Below are positions 38,101-53,100 of a stretch of 64,000 nt of DNA, piece after piece. The stretch lies in assembly GCA_016165875.1 (NCBI GenBank), contig JABBOT010000012.1, positions 8,277,534 through 8,341,533 on the forward strand. Direction: 5' to 3'. This DNA is from Acanthopleura granulata. Taxonomy: Eukaryota; Mollusca; Polyplacophora; Chitonida; Chitonidae. The position numbers and the translations under genes were made by a program. How positions within the stretch are numbered: the first letter of the stretch is position 1; each line of letters starts with the position of its first letter. The notes beneath the pieces are model-generated. The model was not told where the DNA came from, made no database searches, and worked only from the letters and a program-made list of their open reading frames with translations.

Positions 38101-41100
38101 AGTACCAGACGTGGTCCACCCATAAATGTGCCAGCAGACTATATATGTGAAATATTCTCCCGTAGATTCTCTAGAATAACAGAGCCATTATGAGACTGGA
38201 CTGGGGTTATCGTGGTAAGGTACATGAGACCGAGATTGGATGAGATTGGATTAATGTGGGCCACAAGTCCCCTTGTGCTTGTTTGGTGAATATTTCTACA
38301 AAGTCTGAGGTCAATCCCACCAATAATTTGGAATAAAATCCCTTTGCACAATTTTAATGAAATTCCTCTTTGAGGTTGTGGAGATGTGTGAAAGCTGCTG
38401 AATTAACAATATTTCTCTTTTGGGTAGTGTGTTTTTGTAAAGTAAGTCAGACAATGGTTTGGCAAAGTAGATCAGAGTAAAACTGGACATGAACAAGGGT
38501 GTTAACTGGGAACAACAACAATCTTAGACAGGAAAGATGCTACACTGGTGAAGGGGTGACAATTCGATAACCAACGGCAAAACACACCAAGTCCGGTCAT
38601 TGACTGTCAGATACAACCTTTTAACACAAGAACAGGTAAAATGTCAGCCAGTTTACTTCTATACATTCACTCAAAGTCCATTATAAAACTGTGAATGCAT
38701 ATGTCCAGGTAGTGTACTAATGAAGACATACCATTCTAATCAATGCTTCTATGCCCCTATAAACTGTGCTTGACATACTTTACCAATTCACATTTGGTCA
38801 CTGAAGCAAAAACCCTTTGTATTTGTCAATGGTTTTGGGTGTGTAGCCATCTGCATGTATTCATAGTTAATAAATGGTGTTTGCAGGGCCTATAGATAAG
38901 CTGAAGAATTTTTTAAAATGGCTATAACTTCAATCCTGCCTTGAAAAGGGCCATCACATGACCTGTGTCATTTATATATCAGCTCAATAGCTCATTTTGC
39001 AGGTCATCACAAGTACATTCCAATTTAAATTCATTGCCCATAAATTCAATTTCACAAGTAGAATACCTATAGGTGAGTTTCACACAATGTTAAAGGCTTG
39101 AAGACATCAGTTCAATGGAAGATATCCATTTCTAATACTCTAACTGTGAGGTTTAGCATATTGAATGACATGAATATGGAATCCAGATTCTCACTTTACT
39201 TACCACCATATGAGATTAACATCTCCACAACCATGCTAAATTTAATACTGATATTTATACTTGTACTTATGGTGTAAACAAAACTATGTATACCTGCATG
39301 TTGTGAGGGCAGATTTACATGTACTTAGTGATCTCTCCAGTATTCCTGAGTAAGAAATAACGTTAAGGGTTTTAACCTACAACTACCCTAAATGACCTAA
39401 AATTTCAACCAGGACTAAGTTGCTCATTTTTTCCCCGATTCTCAGAATTCTGTTGATTTTAGAAGGTGTTTTGAGGTTTGTTTGGAAGACAGGATGATAT
39501 CCTGCAGGGAAAGTTTCAGCCCCCAAAATAATATTTTATGACATAAATTTGCCTCGACAGATGATTCTCTTTGGGCTAAATATTAGGCCATTTACAGTAT
39601 TTTGCAGATGTTAGGGGACATGAAGGATTTGTGGATGACTCCAGGTTAGTCCATCATGGTGTGAGGATTTCATCTTACTGTGGTCTGGGTCAGGCAGGGA
39701 GCAAATAATATTGTCTAAATAAAACTTGCAAATCCAAGGAAGACAATTTTGTTAGCTAATGCAGTTTAATGTCAAGATAAACTATGACCCACACTGGTGA
39801 AATGATAATATGTATACATGGATTCACTGATACTGAATTGCCTGTGACTCAACAATAATCTCTTGGAGTTTTTATCGTTTTTCCACATTTTTATTTTATT
39901 TTTATGTACAATGCATAATTTTAATTAAAAATGTCACAAAACATTAAAATCACCTTTGCACCATTACAAATCCTACAGACAATTTATTGTTAACTGTTAG
40001 CAAGTCATTTCCCTAAGTCTTACCAGCACAAACTGCAAATACTTAATGACATAAGTTAAATGTTTATTTCACTTGAGGTGTTTTTTCTTTCCTTATCCAC
40101 CAATTAGTTTCTATCTCTTCCCTTCCTTCTATATATTCATACTCAATGATGTAATCATTTCATCAGACTTACCTGAACTTTCTTATCTTTCGATGTTTTC
40201 CCGTTGTCCATACCCTCTCCCATGCCACCATGACCTGTAACAGATGACTATTAATCATCTTTTGTGGTAACACAGATAAGTTCAGAAGTGGGAAGCAACA
40301 GGTGGCCATCGTGAGATTTTATGACATTCCAAGTCAGAGATCACAAAAGAATGCAAACAGCCAGCCTTCACTAACTGCAATAAGTAAAGTGACAAACTTT
40401 CACATGCATAATACAGATTTTCATTTACACAGTGGGCTCCATGAACAGGGCAAATGGATATCAAAGAGAACGCACAATAATTTGATAATGCATCCAAGCA
40501 TGTGCTATGACAATCTTGACAACATGATGTAGCATTCTGGGAATAAAAAGTCATACAAATTACAAAGCCGATGTCTCCATGTCTTAACCTGAAGTCTGGT
40601 AAGATTAATCTGCATTTAACAAACTTTATTTGATAAAACCTGATAATTTTATGCCATGTGAAAAGTGTAGAAGATAGGCCTCATGAATGCAGATGTGCCT
40701 CAACTGAGTAAGTTTTATAGGCTTAGTTATTCAACACGATTATATCAGAAATTCCACATGATTAGATAAAACTTCTTAAGCCAGCTTTATTTAAGGCTTG
40801 ATGAAGAGTCGGGTTCTGAAGAATACAGGCATGAATGACAGTATCACCTGATGGATCAAGCTTCAACATTACTGCCATGCTGTACTATCAACAGCATATA
40901 TATTCTGCATAAAAAGCGAACTGCTCGTTATATTTACAGATGAACCTAACGCAGAAAAACAAAGAAGGCTTTCTTCTCCGGCTCTCAAAATATATACACA
41001 TGCACACCTTCTGTCTGATGATGGCTAGCTCTTAGAGATACTGTGATCTATCACATATACAGTTTCTCATTACGGGTGCATAATAAAGTTTCTAACTTGT

Positions 41101-44100
41101 GTGATGAGGCACAAAGGTATGATGTATGTACAAACTGGTATTTTACAATGAGTTAAAGCTTAGCAGTAAACTGTACGGTGATAGGGAATGTCCAATGACA
41201 TACATGTACACACATATAGGAATCATGGATCAAATCCAGCCATCAAGTTATTGGGCACCTAACTACAGGTGTACATTGCCCATAACTGTTAATTACTCCC
41301 AACTTATAAAAGGTATAAAATATCCTTCAGCGGCATATTTCAGTTTAACACTTCCGGCCAATTTACACTGGCAGTGGTCTACCCCATACGCATGGACGTC
41401 AGGTTCTTTCCACACTTAGCGAGTTAAAGATCACATAGCCAGTGTAAGAATGATGGTGTTTCTAAAAGGTTGAAGAGATGAAAGGGAGTTTGAAGACGTT
41501 GGGGTCTGGCCACAACTTTGGCCTGCCTTCAGATACATGAGCCCACGGCCGCTTGATGTCACAGAGTTACAGCTCACAGAAATGTCGGCGATTGGCACAA
41601 AGCTGTGTGTCCCTTTCCCCAATCAGCCTGACGACATTCTTGGGAGGACTGGAATTGTGGCAGCTGATAGGCTGTACCTGTAGCTGTGAGCCTTCCCAAA
41701 CATTACTCCTACTTCGGGCCATGGTGGAAAGCTCCCGACAATTGGCCTCTACACTAACACCAGGCTTCACATCTGTAGGTAAATCACGCGTCCAGCAGGA
41801 GGGGAGTGGGGGAGGAGTGAATGGTGGTGTCTGTATAGGAAAATCAGGCACAAAATATACAGCTGTAGAAGCTAGCGCTGAACACTGACCACATATATGT
41901 TCCCCTGATCTTGGTAAATTTGCATTCAAAATTGAAAAATCACCCAAAAAGTGTCTCAAAAAAAAATAAATAAAGAAAGAAAAGTAGAGAAGTATCTGTT
42001 GGCTTCCATTTCTTTAGTACTGCTCACTTTGTCTAATTCTGGGAGTTCCTAGAAATGTGCTTTGAAGTTTGTTTGGAAGGCAGGAGAATATCAGCACCGA
42101 AAGTAATATTTCATTACATTTATTTGCCTCTAGAAATGCTCTTTTGGAGACGGCATTTTACATCATTTACAGTAAGTAAAAATTTGAAGTCCTAATTGAC
42201 CACTTTGGAAATCAATACAGCTGTATTTGTGCACACCTAGAGCTAGCTGATGTCTTGTATGTGTATACACTAAACTAATAATCAGTTCAGTATAGAATTC
42301 ATTCCTGTCAATTCTGGTTAACCCTAAGTGCACTACAGCCACAATCACTACCACGTCCACCATGTCAAGTTCTATAAAAGTTATAAAAGGTACAAAGGCA
42401 CAAGTGTTTTTCTTTTTCAGGGTCTGGAATTCACAATCTTGACCATTTATCTGCTCATAAAATAGCGTGTTTTCCACCTAGTTAAAAAACCATACACACA
42501 ACTATTTGTAAGTATAAATATGTGTATACTATATAAATACTGTTAAAAATGCACAATTGCAGAGTATAAACAGTGATAGGCAGGTGGTCAATACTTTTCC
42601 TTAATTGCCATTATTATGAAGATTATGAATGCACTAGACATGGAAAGGGACTAACTTCCAGCACTCTTTTTTTACTGCAGTGATAAATTCTAACCTGTTT
42701 GCTGAACCGGTGAAAAACAAAGAGGTAGAATTATTTTCATTATAAGGTAACAAAGTCATACTCCATGACAAAACCAAACAAAGATAGCTGAGCAAGTGCA
42801 CACATGCTATTTATTACCATGGAAACACTGGTGTGTTTTTTTTTGTCCACGAGCTCTGTACTTAAATCTAAAAATGAATGACAGTCAGTGGGAGTTAAAG
42901 GCAGTCACCCGGCAGATTAGCCACAGATTTAGAACATTCTGCCCCGGAAATTGGCTCCTTATGCTACAATTAGTTGAGGATTAACTGTGACGATGAATGC
43001 TGAACACAGAATGACAGGAACATGATATTATCCCTGCAGTTCGATCCCTGGGTTAGAGTATAGAGTACAAGCCCTTCCCTGGGCACTCAAGCCTAGTGGC
43101 CATGATATATCTCCCGATAACACTCACGCACATTATTGATTACTCGTTAGCCTACAGGTACTGCAGGTAACAGTGTCTACCACACCAATGAAAATCAAAA
43201 TATATGGATACAATATAAGCCTGGGAAGCTATCTAAACAGTATTCATTGTTCCGGATAGGTAAAAAAATTCATCAACTCTATAGGAGGTGTGACACTGTG
43301 TGCTATGAATGAGAAGACATTCATTGATTTATTATGCATCAAGTCATATAATAGAGAAATGAAAGGTATCTAGATAAAATGACCAACACCCTCACAAAAT
43401 CCAACAAACAAATGAGCTTCATTGAGTTCCCCACATTATACCATGACAAAAAGCTTTCCTTTTCAAGTATTTTTATGTGAAATATATTTTTTCATTTGGA
43501 CAATACCAAGCTGACACTGAAAGTCCTACAGGTACTATGCTTTATCTTTTTAAGCATGGGAACAAACAGATAACATATGATCTCAAATACCAGAAACAGT
43601 TGAAATATAAGTCTCCCATAAGTACTCATGATTATCATGTATTTTTGGTGCTTTCAGACAGAACTGGAATTTGGCGGGCGGGGGAGGGGGGGAGGGGTTA
43701 GGGTGTAATAAATTCTAGAGAAAAAATGCCTTAAAGCAGGTTAACATCTCTTATGTACATGTGCTTCGCCAATGAAACAACCATGACACATGTTGCATAA
43801 ACTTATCAGCAGTGGTATTCACACTGTTGTTTTTTTAATTAACACGAAAAGTAAAAAGTGTTTTTCAACATATCATACCATTCGTGGCTGGTTAGTAGTA
43901 CATAACCAACAAACCTAGCCATATGTTGCATTTATACTATAGTTCATGTCTTACATAACCGTCAACCTGCAGAGCAGCCTGCTCAAAGTCAACATGTATG
44001 CCGATCACCTGAATATCACGTTAAGAGTCCACAGATACTTTTACTATCTACCTTGCCACGTGATAACGATAAAGATTTCCCCTTTATCTAAGCCTTGGTC

Positions 44101-47100
44101 ACACATGTGTATGTAAATATCCATTCTACTTCACATTGTTATTACACATTCATAGAATATTCACGAGAAATAAAAAATTATTGAATATCTTCATGGACAC
44201 AAAGAAATATTATGTCGAGCCTTACTTCTATGACACACATACAGCGAGCATTGTGTATTTAAATACAGAGAACACTACGAAACATTGAAATGTAACATGT
44301 GTATAGCCAACCTTGCCAACGGAGATTACCCTAGTTGCACTGTTTCAAATTGTAGGCATATACTTGGTGTACCATGAAATGAACCTTAAAAGAATGCACA
44401 CATCTTATATATACTGTACACTGGTATATGCTAAATTGTACATAACATGTATTATTTTTGTCCTTCCAATTTCATTCTCCAACACATGATCCTAAATTCT
44501 GATTAGTGATAGAAGTTATGTAGTTAAAAAACTCAATAATCTTTAACCAGGCTAACTACATGTTTAATATAAGCTTGTCAAGCAGCAACTGAACATACAA
44601 TGTCATATGCATTAAGAAAAGACACTACCAATCTCTCATATTTTTTTCTTTTTTCTTTACTTTTTGACCATAAAATTTCCACAAATGGCAAAAGGCCTTG
44701 CCACAAAGACAAATAATTTGCTTTGGAGATAGTCTGGCTGTATTTATCCCGCAATGATAAGTCAATAAGTCCGTGGTTGCATGTAACAGTCTGTTGTGAC
44801 AACATTGACATGGAATCTGTCTGATTGTCTAACTCGGACGTCACTGACACAGTTCTCAGGGGGATTAGGTTCTCACCTTTGTACGGTGGCAACGATTTAG
44901 CCACATCAAAGCTGTGCTAAACAACTGACTAAAAGTCCAGCTGTGCACAGTTCAGATCTTACACAGAGCACAGCAAAAATCAATGGGTAAACGATACACT
45001 TAAGCGGTAAAGAGAATCATGGTTCCTCTTTCAATCATGTCAATAAGTCAGAGGGTGGAAGGTACTGTGTACACTTGGGCTCAAACAGATCAAGGAAAAC
45101 ATCTGAAAGGTCACAGACATAGATGGCAAGGAATGGACCATGATTTACAGTACATGTATAGTTACTGTAGGCTGTCACATGCATAATACTGTGACAGAAC
45201 GATTTGTAAAATATCAAACGACAAATCATGTGCAGAAGGAGCAGGGATTTACTGTCACCATAATGAGCATATAATTATTGAAACAATAGTTTAACAATTA
45301 CAAGATATACACTAATGCTGGCTGTGAATATTTTTGCATCTAGTGTTACATGTACCCAACCATGCCATCTTGCTCAGTTTCAGAACAGCACTACATATAA
45401 TATACTGTGGGTTTCCTATTTAGCTATTACAACTGGGCTCGCGCTCAGAAAATACCACATACAGGTGGCCTTTTTCCTAGCTGTGTGTATTTGTGTTTCT
45501 GTGTGTTTTGTTTGCTTCACATAGTAGACAGTCACAATATATTCATATATGGCAGCTTATGATTGACTTATCATGGTGACTGTTGCAATTCACACTGCAC
45601 CAACTAGTTCAAACCATGTGAATGTATCAGTAAGTCATTTCAGAAGACAATAATAATCAAATTTCCTTCCCTCAAAGCCATCAAAATCCTTTCAATTTTG
45701 AATCCTATTCTCACATATACATGTATGCATATATGTACAAGAAAATGATCACCATCTCACAGAGCTCTGTATACAGTTTTATCTATCTCCCCTAAATTCA
45801 TCACTGTGTACATACGATTTCATAGATTTTTGGAGGAATAATAACAAAAAGAAAGGTCTGCAGTATGTGAGCAGATATGCAAATTTATCGGTCCTGCAAG
45901 CATCTGTCCCATGTTTGTCAAGGTGTGCAGTAGCTTTATGCAGGTATTGATTGGAAAATGGCATGTGAATAGTAAGCTGAGGTAGATCTCTGCAGCATAA
46001 TGTCATGGAAACATAGCCAAACCAACATCACATTTCAGCACACAGTAACTGTCGTGTGAAATCAATGAACTCAATCAACACAATACTTCAGTTCCATATC
46101 ATGTACCAACTTCAAATGATTCTGCTCCACTTTGGGTCTTCTCAACATACAACTTTAGATAAAACTTTGCACGTCAGGCCAATATATATTATCAACACAA
46201 TTTGCATGTTGACTACTTTTGAGTACATAGATTTTTGACTGAGCTAATCAAACTGAAGCAATGTTCAAAAAATGGGCTAAAACAAAAACCCAAGGAAGTC
46301 CCTTGATTAGAATTATCAGAATGTTGTGTCATCTGATAAAACCAAAAAGTTTGACCAGTCAGCTTAAAGAGACTACACTAGATCATTTGGCAAGAAATGG
46401 ATCAATACAAACTCAACCAAATATTTGCCATTATTTTTAGAACGGTCGAAAATATTACCTGTCACAAAATATTTGCCTCTTCTTTGCACATGCAACTGTT
46501 GACAATAGCTAATATAGTTCATAAAACTTTCGTAAATTTTGCAAATTTTAGAACCTTTTTCATTAGTAACGGTTTGAGGCTGTTGTTTTCTGAAAGGTAA
46601 TACATGGTAATTAGAGAAAATTTGATTAGATACCTTTACAGCTAAAACCTAGTTAAACAATGGTGTATCATGAACACCTTTATCTTTCAGTAACAAAGTC
46701 ACACTTGTAAATGCATATACAGGTAGTACAGAAAAGAGTGACCGTGGACTACCATTAAAGGATCGATAGCTAAGGTGTTTACACTATAAACATGACGAAA
46801 AGCCGACCAAAAAAAGGTGTTGGACATCAGGTGTAGGAAAGAGACACATGAAAAACTGGACATGATTGGAAATTAACTGTTCTATATCCTTTTACCAGGA
46901 CATTTATCTTTAGCCCAATGTGTGAACAAAAAAAGTACAAATAGATAGGTTTACCTATAATGGCCTGTCATCTTATTAGCAATTTATTAGTATATCAATC
47001 ACAGATGGTATCAGGTAAAGAGCTGGGGTTTGACATGTAGGGTCACTAGTGAGGCATGTTACACCTGAGTCACCAGGCACTGCCCATAATGGATATAAAG

Positions 47101-50100
47101 TAAGTGTTTCACTGTTAGGTACGGGCTGTCTATCAGACCTTGACTTTCATATCAGGGGTCATTCAGGCAAATAAAGATTTGACAGTCTAAAACATTATTA
47201 CAGTTGTCAAATGTACTAATGCATGACAGGAAAAACACCTTAAGTTTATACCCCTGTTATGCATATACCCTCACAGTTCATGACTACATTTTAACCCATC
47301 ACATTTGAAATGTAGCACACGAATAAGCACTATAACAGATTACAAACTGGCTTAGTTACATAAATGCCCATACCTAATTCAGGTACATGTTTCTATTGTA
47401 CATTATCTGTGTAGTTCAAAGGCAGCTGGTGAGTGTTAAACGTACATTGTACTGTTGTTATTATCAAGGGACCTGCATGTAGCATCATCCAAAAAACTTG
47501 AAAGATATTGCAATTTTTTCATATTTTGTATCTTCTCTTAGAAACTCATCAGCACTCATCACAAAAAATAACCCAATGCTAGGAAAAACTCACCAAACCC
47601 CCCCCCCCCAAAAAACAACAAAACCACAGCTGTATAGGGTGTGAGTGTCAATTAGAATATCCTTATTACTTGACCTTTTTTGTCTTGCTGACACCCTCAC
47701 CCCAATGAAACGACAACAGATTTGAATAGCTTATGCCTCCATGGGCTATATCTTGAAGATGTTGACATGTTATGTCTGGTTTAACAGCCATAACGACATA
47801 CAGGCTTATCATCTAGGCCAGGCTGCTGCTTTAGGCTAGTACTTCTTCAGTTTGAAAACAGCCTCTAAGGTGTTTCAGAAACTGTTACTGTATTAAGTTT
47901 TGATGCCGCAATGCTGTTAAAACACTCCTTTAAACACCATATACAGAATATAATTTTTTAAAAACATATGTGAACGAAATGGCGTTCGTGTGAAAACAGG
48001 CCTATGTAACCTATTTTTAGGTTACGTCGTTCTGTCTCTGTGCGAATGGTACGTTGTGCGAAAGGTTACACGAAAGGTTACGCAGTCTACCACACTGTGG
48101 TAAAAACTAGCAAGTCCAGTGCCCAAGCGCCAGTGCCAGTGGCGATCTCTGAGTATTATGGGCTATATACCACACGTAGGCCACCAAATTTGGGGTGAAC
48201 GAAACGATCGTTCGCACATCCGTTACACAGAGTGTAATTGCGGAGACCAATAAATCGGTTTTGCCGATCTGTCCCCGGGAACGTAACCACCAATGCAGCG
48301 CTTGAACTGTGCAGCACTCAACAGAACTTAGCGACCGCTTCAGGCTGCCCAGCCCTTCGAAGGGCCTCAATGACCTACATGTAAGTTCATCTAGATGGCA
48401 TCTCTTCTGCTCATTTCTTTTTCATTTTCCCGTTTGAATATCAAATCCTAACTTCTTAATTCACAAATTAAACTGCCTTGTTGTCACAATTGCTAAGAGA
48501 ACTTTGTACGTACCAACCGGCTCACCATTGTCAGAACTTTTGAGAAGTCTTGCAACCTACACTTGGTGCTGAAATGTAACAGTTCTGGCATCGAAAACAT
48601 ATTAAAAACTTTAGCGTTTTCATTGTTGTCTGTACACTCCACTTAAATCTTCACAATATGACCCAGAAAGGTATAATTTTTTTTTTTTTGGTCAATTATG
48701 AGCACACGTAGGCATGGGTGACATGAGCGCGGACCTCATCAACAGCTGTTTCATCGATGTCGAGTTTAAGATCTGCTGTGAGTTTGTTGAGTTCAGGTGA
48801 AGGACTCAATGTTGCAATGAATATCAGAATTTTAAAATATTTTCCTGAAGCCATATACATCGATGGACTACATGCAAATGTGTCAGTGTGGCCTTGGCAG
48901 GATACGTGTACATGAAACCATTGTCTCTGAACATGTAAGTGTTTTTGGTTTTTTTATATGGAAATGACATTCCACAATTGAGTGAGGATTAATTTTGTTT
49001 TAAAATATACCATAAGTGTCTGATCTCCTCAAGTTATCAGAAATATATCATCTCTCTCTTTGATGTTATGAGAAGTAGTGACACCTGTGGCAGTGATCGT
49101 TCGCGTCAAAATGATGTGCGTAACCTCCACGTAACCTCAATGATTGTTCGCGCCAAAAATTACAGCCTGCATATATACATCATATAACATGAAGGGAAAT
49201 TTAAGAACTTTAGCAATGAAATCTGTGGGATAACCATTTTACTTTACCTGTGAGTTCAGAAAGATTTTAGTATCTGTGGAAATACAATGTCATTTAATAC
49301 AAGTGTTCCTACCTTCTTCCATGGCCAGTTCAGGTGACATCTCTGGGTCATCCACAAAGCCGGCGTTACTGTAGACCTCCCCATGGTTAGATACTCGGTT
49401 ACCCGTCGCACCATTCCCTTCAGGAGACTTCACACCTTTCCTCCTGGGGCAGAATACTGCAACATGCAAAGACAATTATGGTAAAATAAAGACAGAAGGG
49501 GTGTTAAATGAATGAAATACAGACTTAAAGCAAACCAAAAAAATTTCAGTCACACCCGAGGCCATGATGCTCAGTACCAGTATGTGTAAAATAAGACAAA
49601 TTCATGTGACGGAGAATCCTTTGACAAATTTACATATGCTGCTTTTAGCATGAAAGCAAATACATGCATGTCACAGCTTATAAGGTGAATTTTTCTTGAT
49701 TCCTGATTTTTCCATCACTCCCCATATGCCATTTTACTAATGGCACTGGAGCTTTCAGAAAAAATGAGACTAGATCTAGATAGACTAGACCATAGTCTAG
49801 CCCAATAATGAAAATGAAAAATGAAACTTGTTACGCTTCTTGGACTAGTTTTCCAAACTATTATGACTGGGAACCATGGATCAAGTGTTGTAGGCCTAAC
49901 ACATTTAACTCTTGAATTTCAAAGCCAGGAAACTTGTTGAAAACTTTGAGCAAATGTCTTTTTCGCTTTTCTCCCTATTTGTGGTGGCGACAGTTTGTAA
50001 AAGTGAACAGATTCCACTGACTTTTAAGCTTTAAACAACATATTACGGAGAAAATAAATGATATCTTCTACTACATGTAGTGATTCAATTTTACAGCATT

Positions 50101-53100
50101 TTCTTAACTCAGGGGCATGTGCATGTGTTTGTATATATCTATATATGGTTTCCTAACCACATGCACAATAAACATGTAGAGACCATGCAATACTGGAAAC
50201 AGTAAGCATCATTTAACCTTTACAATACATTAAAATACAGATGAATATATATATATATTTAATTTATCAAACTGACATATTCCTACAGTGTACTATTACA
50301 CGTCTCTGAGCAATATAAATCACACTGTAGAACAGCAATCAAGATACAATTTCCAGTGACCAGGAACAAGGTAAGAAACAAATACATTTGGACAGATATT
50401 TGAACTCTTATGATGTGGTGTTCTAGTGTCAATAAACTTTAAATGACCAAAAAAGTCAAAATAAAACATCAATCTATTTGAGTTCCTTGAAAAAAAACCT
50501 GATGTGTCCAAAAAAACCTGATGTATATAATCGACAGGTTTACAAATAGCTATCTTAATCTATCAGCAAGGGCTTTAAATTGTTTAATGTCAACATAGTT
50601 TGACATAACTAATAAAAGTACCTCCATAAATCAAATAGACATGCAATGATGTAGGTCTAAAGATATCAACTTATACAATTCTCAGGAATTTTTCAACTTA
50701 AATCACACAAGGCATAATTGAAGACCTGCCACTGTCCAATGGTAAATGCCACCATTCACCACTCTGAGCAGTACTACTAAGTATAGTACACTGAGATAAC
50801 ACTGAGGTTTGGTCTATGTTTAGTACAACTGTAATACCATACTGTATTACAGTCAACATACATGTGCATATAAAGGTTTTGATAAACAGAATATGAGAAC
50901 TTCATGATGAATAGGAACATATTTATATCACCATGGCATCATACTTATTTTGGAGTGTTAACATCAGATGAACTTGTGACTTATTGTTTCGCCTAAATAT
51001 CTGATGCAAGTCCTTGCATATATACATAGATTACAGACCTCAGGAGAGTATCATTATGTACCTACCATACCTAAAGGGTAATGCCAATGGGTACTTGTCA
51101 CCATTTTGGTATCACCAATGATTACATGTACATTTATACCCTAAAACACCTCTGCGCACAGGCTGAAATTTTCTCTACACTGTGTTAAATTCGTCATATG
51201 CAAGACAGTAAACCATTTTAATTTGCTAATTGGTAATACGTCTTAGTCACCGGTGCAAGTCTAGAGACAATTACATTTTTTAAAAGGGTATTTCGAGGGT
51301 TGTTTGGAGGGTGGTATGATGTCCTACTTGACAAATCTAAGTGTCAGCTCCAAATGTAAAACTTAAGACCTCAACATGGCTGTAATATTTACATTTTGGG
51401 TTAATTTTTTTAGGGCAAACACAGCAGTTCTCAGAATATCCGCCATTGTTGTCTTGTCCTTATACCTTCCCATGTTATTTTTCACCTTGTCGTCTGCTAG
51501 CCACTGCCATAGGTGAGTGACGGCTCAGGATGCAAGCACCCATAACTACCTCCTGCAATCCACTGTCAGTTCAGTCAGGATTTCTTGTTTACATGCTGTA
51601 ATATGCCTGTGACTGAGCAAACTCATGGCAAACCATTTAGCATTGATACCAGCATGCTAAAAATTTTAGTTTTAATATGATGCTATTAAATCACTTAAAC
51701 AGAACCTAGAGCAATGGCTCTTCAATGTGATTAAATAGGTTTTACTACAATAAACTCAATGAAAAAAACAACGGTTACCAACTGACCCTTCATACTTTTG
51801 ATATTTATTAACCAAAGCCATCTTCTGAGCACACAGCTGGCTTGACTTTCTTCTCACACAACACACATTCACAGTTGAATTTTAACATCCCCGATGTTCC
51901 CTATAATTGTTGGTGTTAGCAGTAGATTTCCCCTTTGCAAAGTATTTAAGTTTAAGCTTAAAATAACTTGGCCCAGCGAATCACTATTTATTAGCCTAAT
52001 TCAGATCATGGTAAAATAGATTTTAACCCATGTTCAGATTGGGCACATTACCCTGATCATTTGCAACAGAGGCTAGCAACCTTAAGCCATCAAGATGAGG
52101 CGTAAAATAACACGGGAAGGTACTGGGAAAAGTTTTGTATTCATCCCCAGGATATTTAGGCTAAACTTCCTCTACCTTACTTGCACCTTCAAGTTAAAGT
52201 GTTATATCATTTGTTCTCTGTTGAGAACACTTGCAAACGGATCCGCCAAATTTGTGATGTCACTTCCCCTTGTCATCTCAATCAATGGCAATGACAGGTT
52301 GTTGAGTGTTGTTGTTGTTTCTATGTCTAACTTCAATGGGCCTAAAACTTACTGTTGCTTTACAAATTTTACGAGTTGTTCACGCTTTTTCGTAGATAGG
52401 TGAACGGTAAAACCCCCACAAAAACGAACTAAACGCGGTAAAACCACATGTTATCTTCAACCTCACAAAACAAACAGCTGTCAGAAAAATCCAAAAAGTT
52501 TGCGCTGCAGCGCAACCTGGTGCTCGAGTAATGTCTTGAAACAAGAGCCATCGCAAGATGGAGCTACTTCCCAGAATTGTCAGTAGTTCATATGTAGGCT
52601 AAGTCGTGAAATAAGATGCACATTTCTCTCTTATAACGTAGCAGGCCTGTGTAAGCCGTTCCATTGAAAAAGGATTACCGTAGGCCCAACTTTTTATTGC
52701 ATCAAACTATAAATTCTGTGTCTGATGATGATTCCTGTGTTTTCGATTCACCAATACCCGTATCAAAAACAATGATACAGGAAACAGAAAGAAGAAAATA
52801 CGGAACTATGTAGTAGTAACGAAGATATATGTTCATGTATATAGGTACGAAGGCTTGTATATATAAGCTACATATCAGATGTGTGATCATGGACAATATG
52901 ACCACAGTAATATGCAGGTGTGGCATTTTTCCGATATCAAAGCACGGAGTACAAATCTGATCCAAATGCATTTCCAAGAATCCGTTATTTAATATAGCAA
53001 TACTATTGAAATTGCATCCCCTGAGATATGTAAATATGCCTGATGGTGCAATTAATGATGCATAATAAAGTCTCTGCTTCAATGCTTTGCCTTCTCAGAA

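Noticed and set aside
43025..43150. B-box-like gcagttcgatccctggg as a tRNA gene or SINE
   Set aside because: No A box at proper distance, no cloverleaf and no family tail.
44578..44904. 108-codon minus-strand frame with a tail-like segment (NLIPLRTVSVTSELDNQTDS), considered as an extra exon of the PDZ membrane gene
   Set aside because: The nearest acceptor (gtttagcacag) would need phase 2, but the exons around intron 2 are in phase 1, and no donor restores frame.
52702..53082. 126-codon minus-strand frame with hydrophobic stretches
   Set aside because: In AT-rich DNA a few frames this long are expected by chance in 64 kb. Composition follows the AT-rich background and there is no splice or family support.
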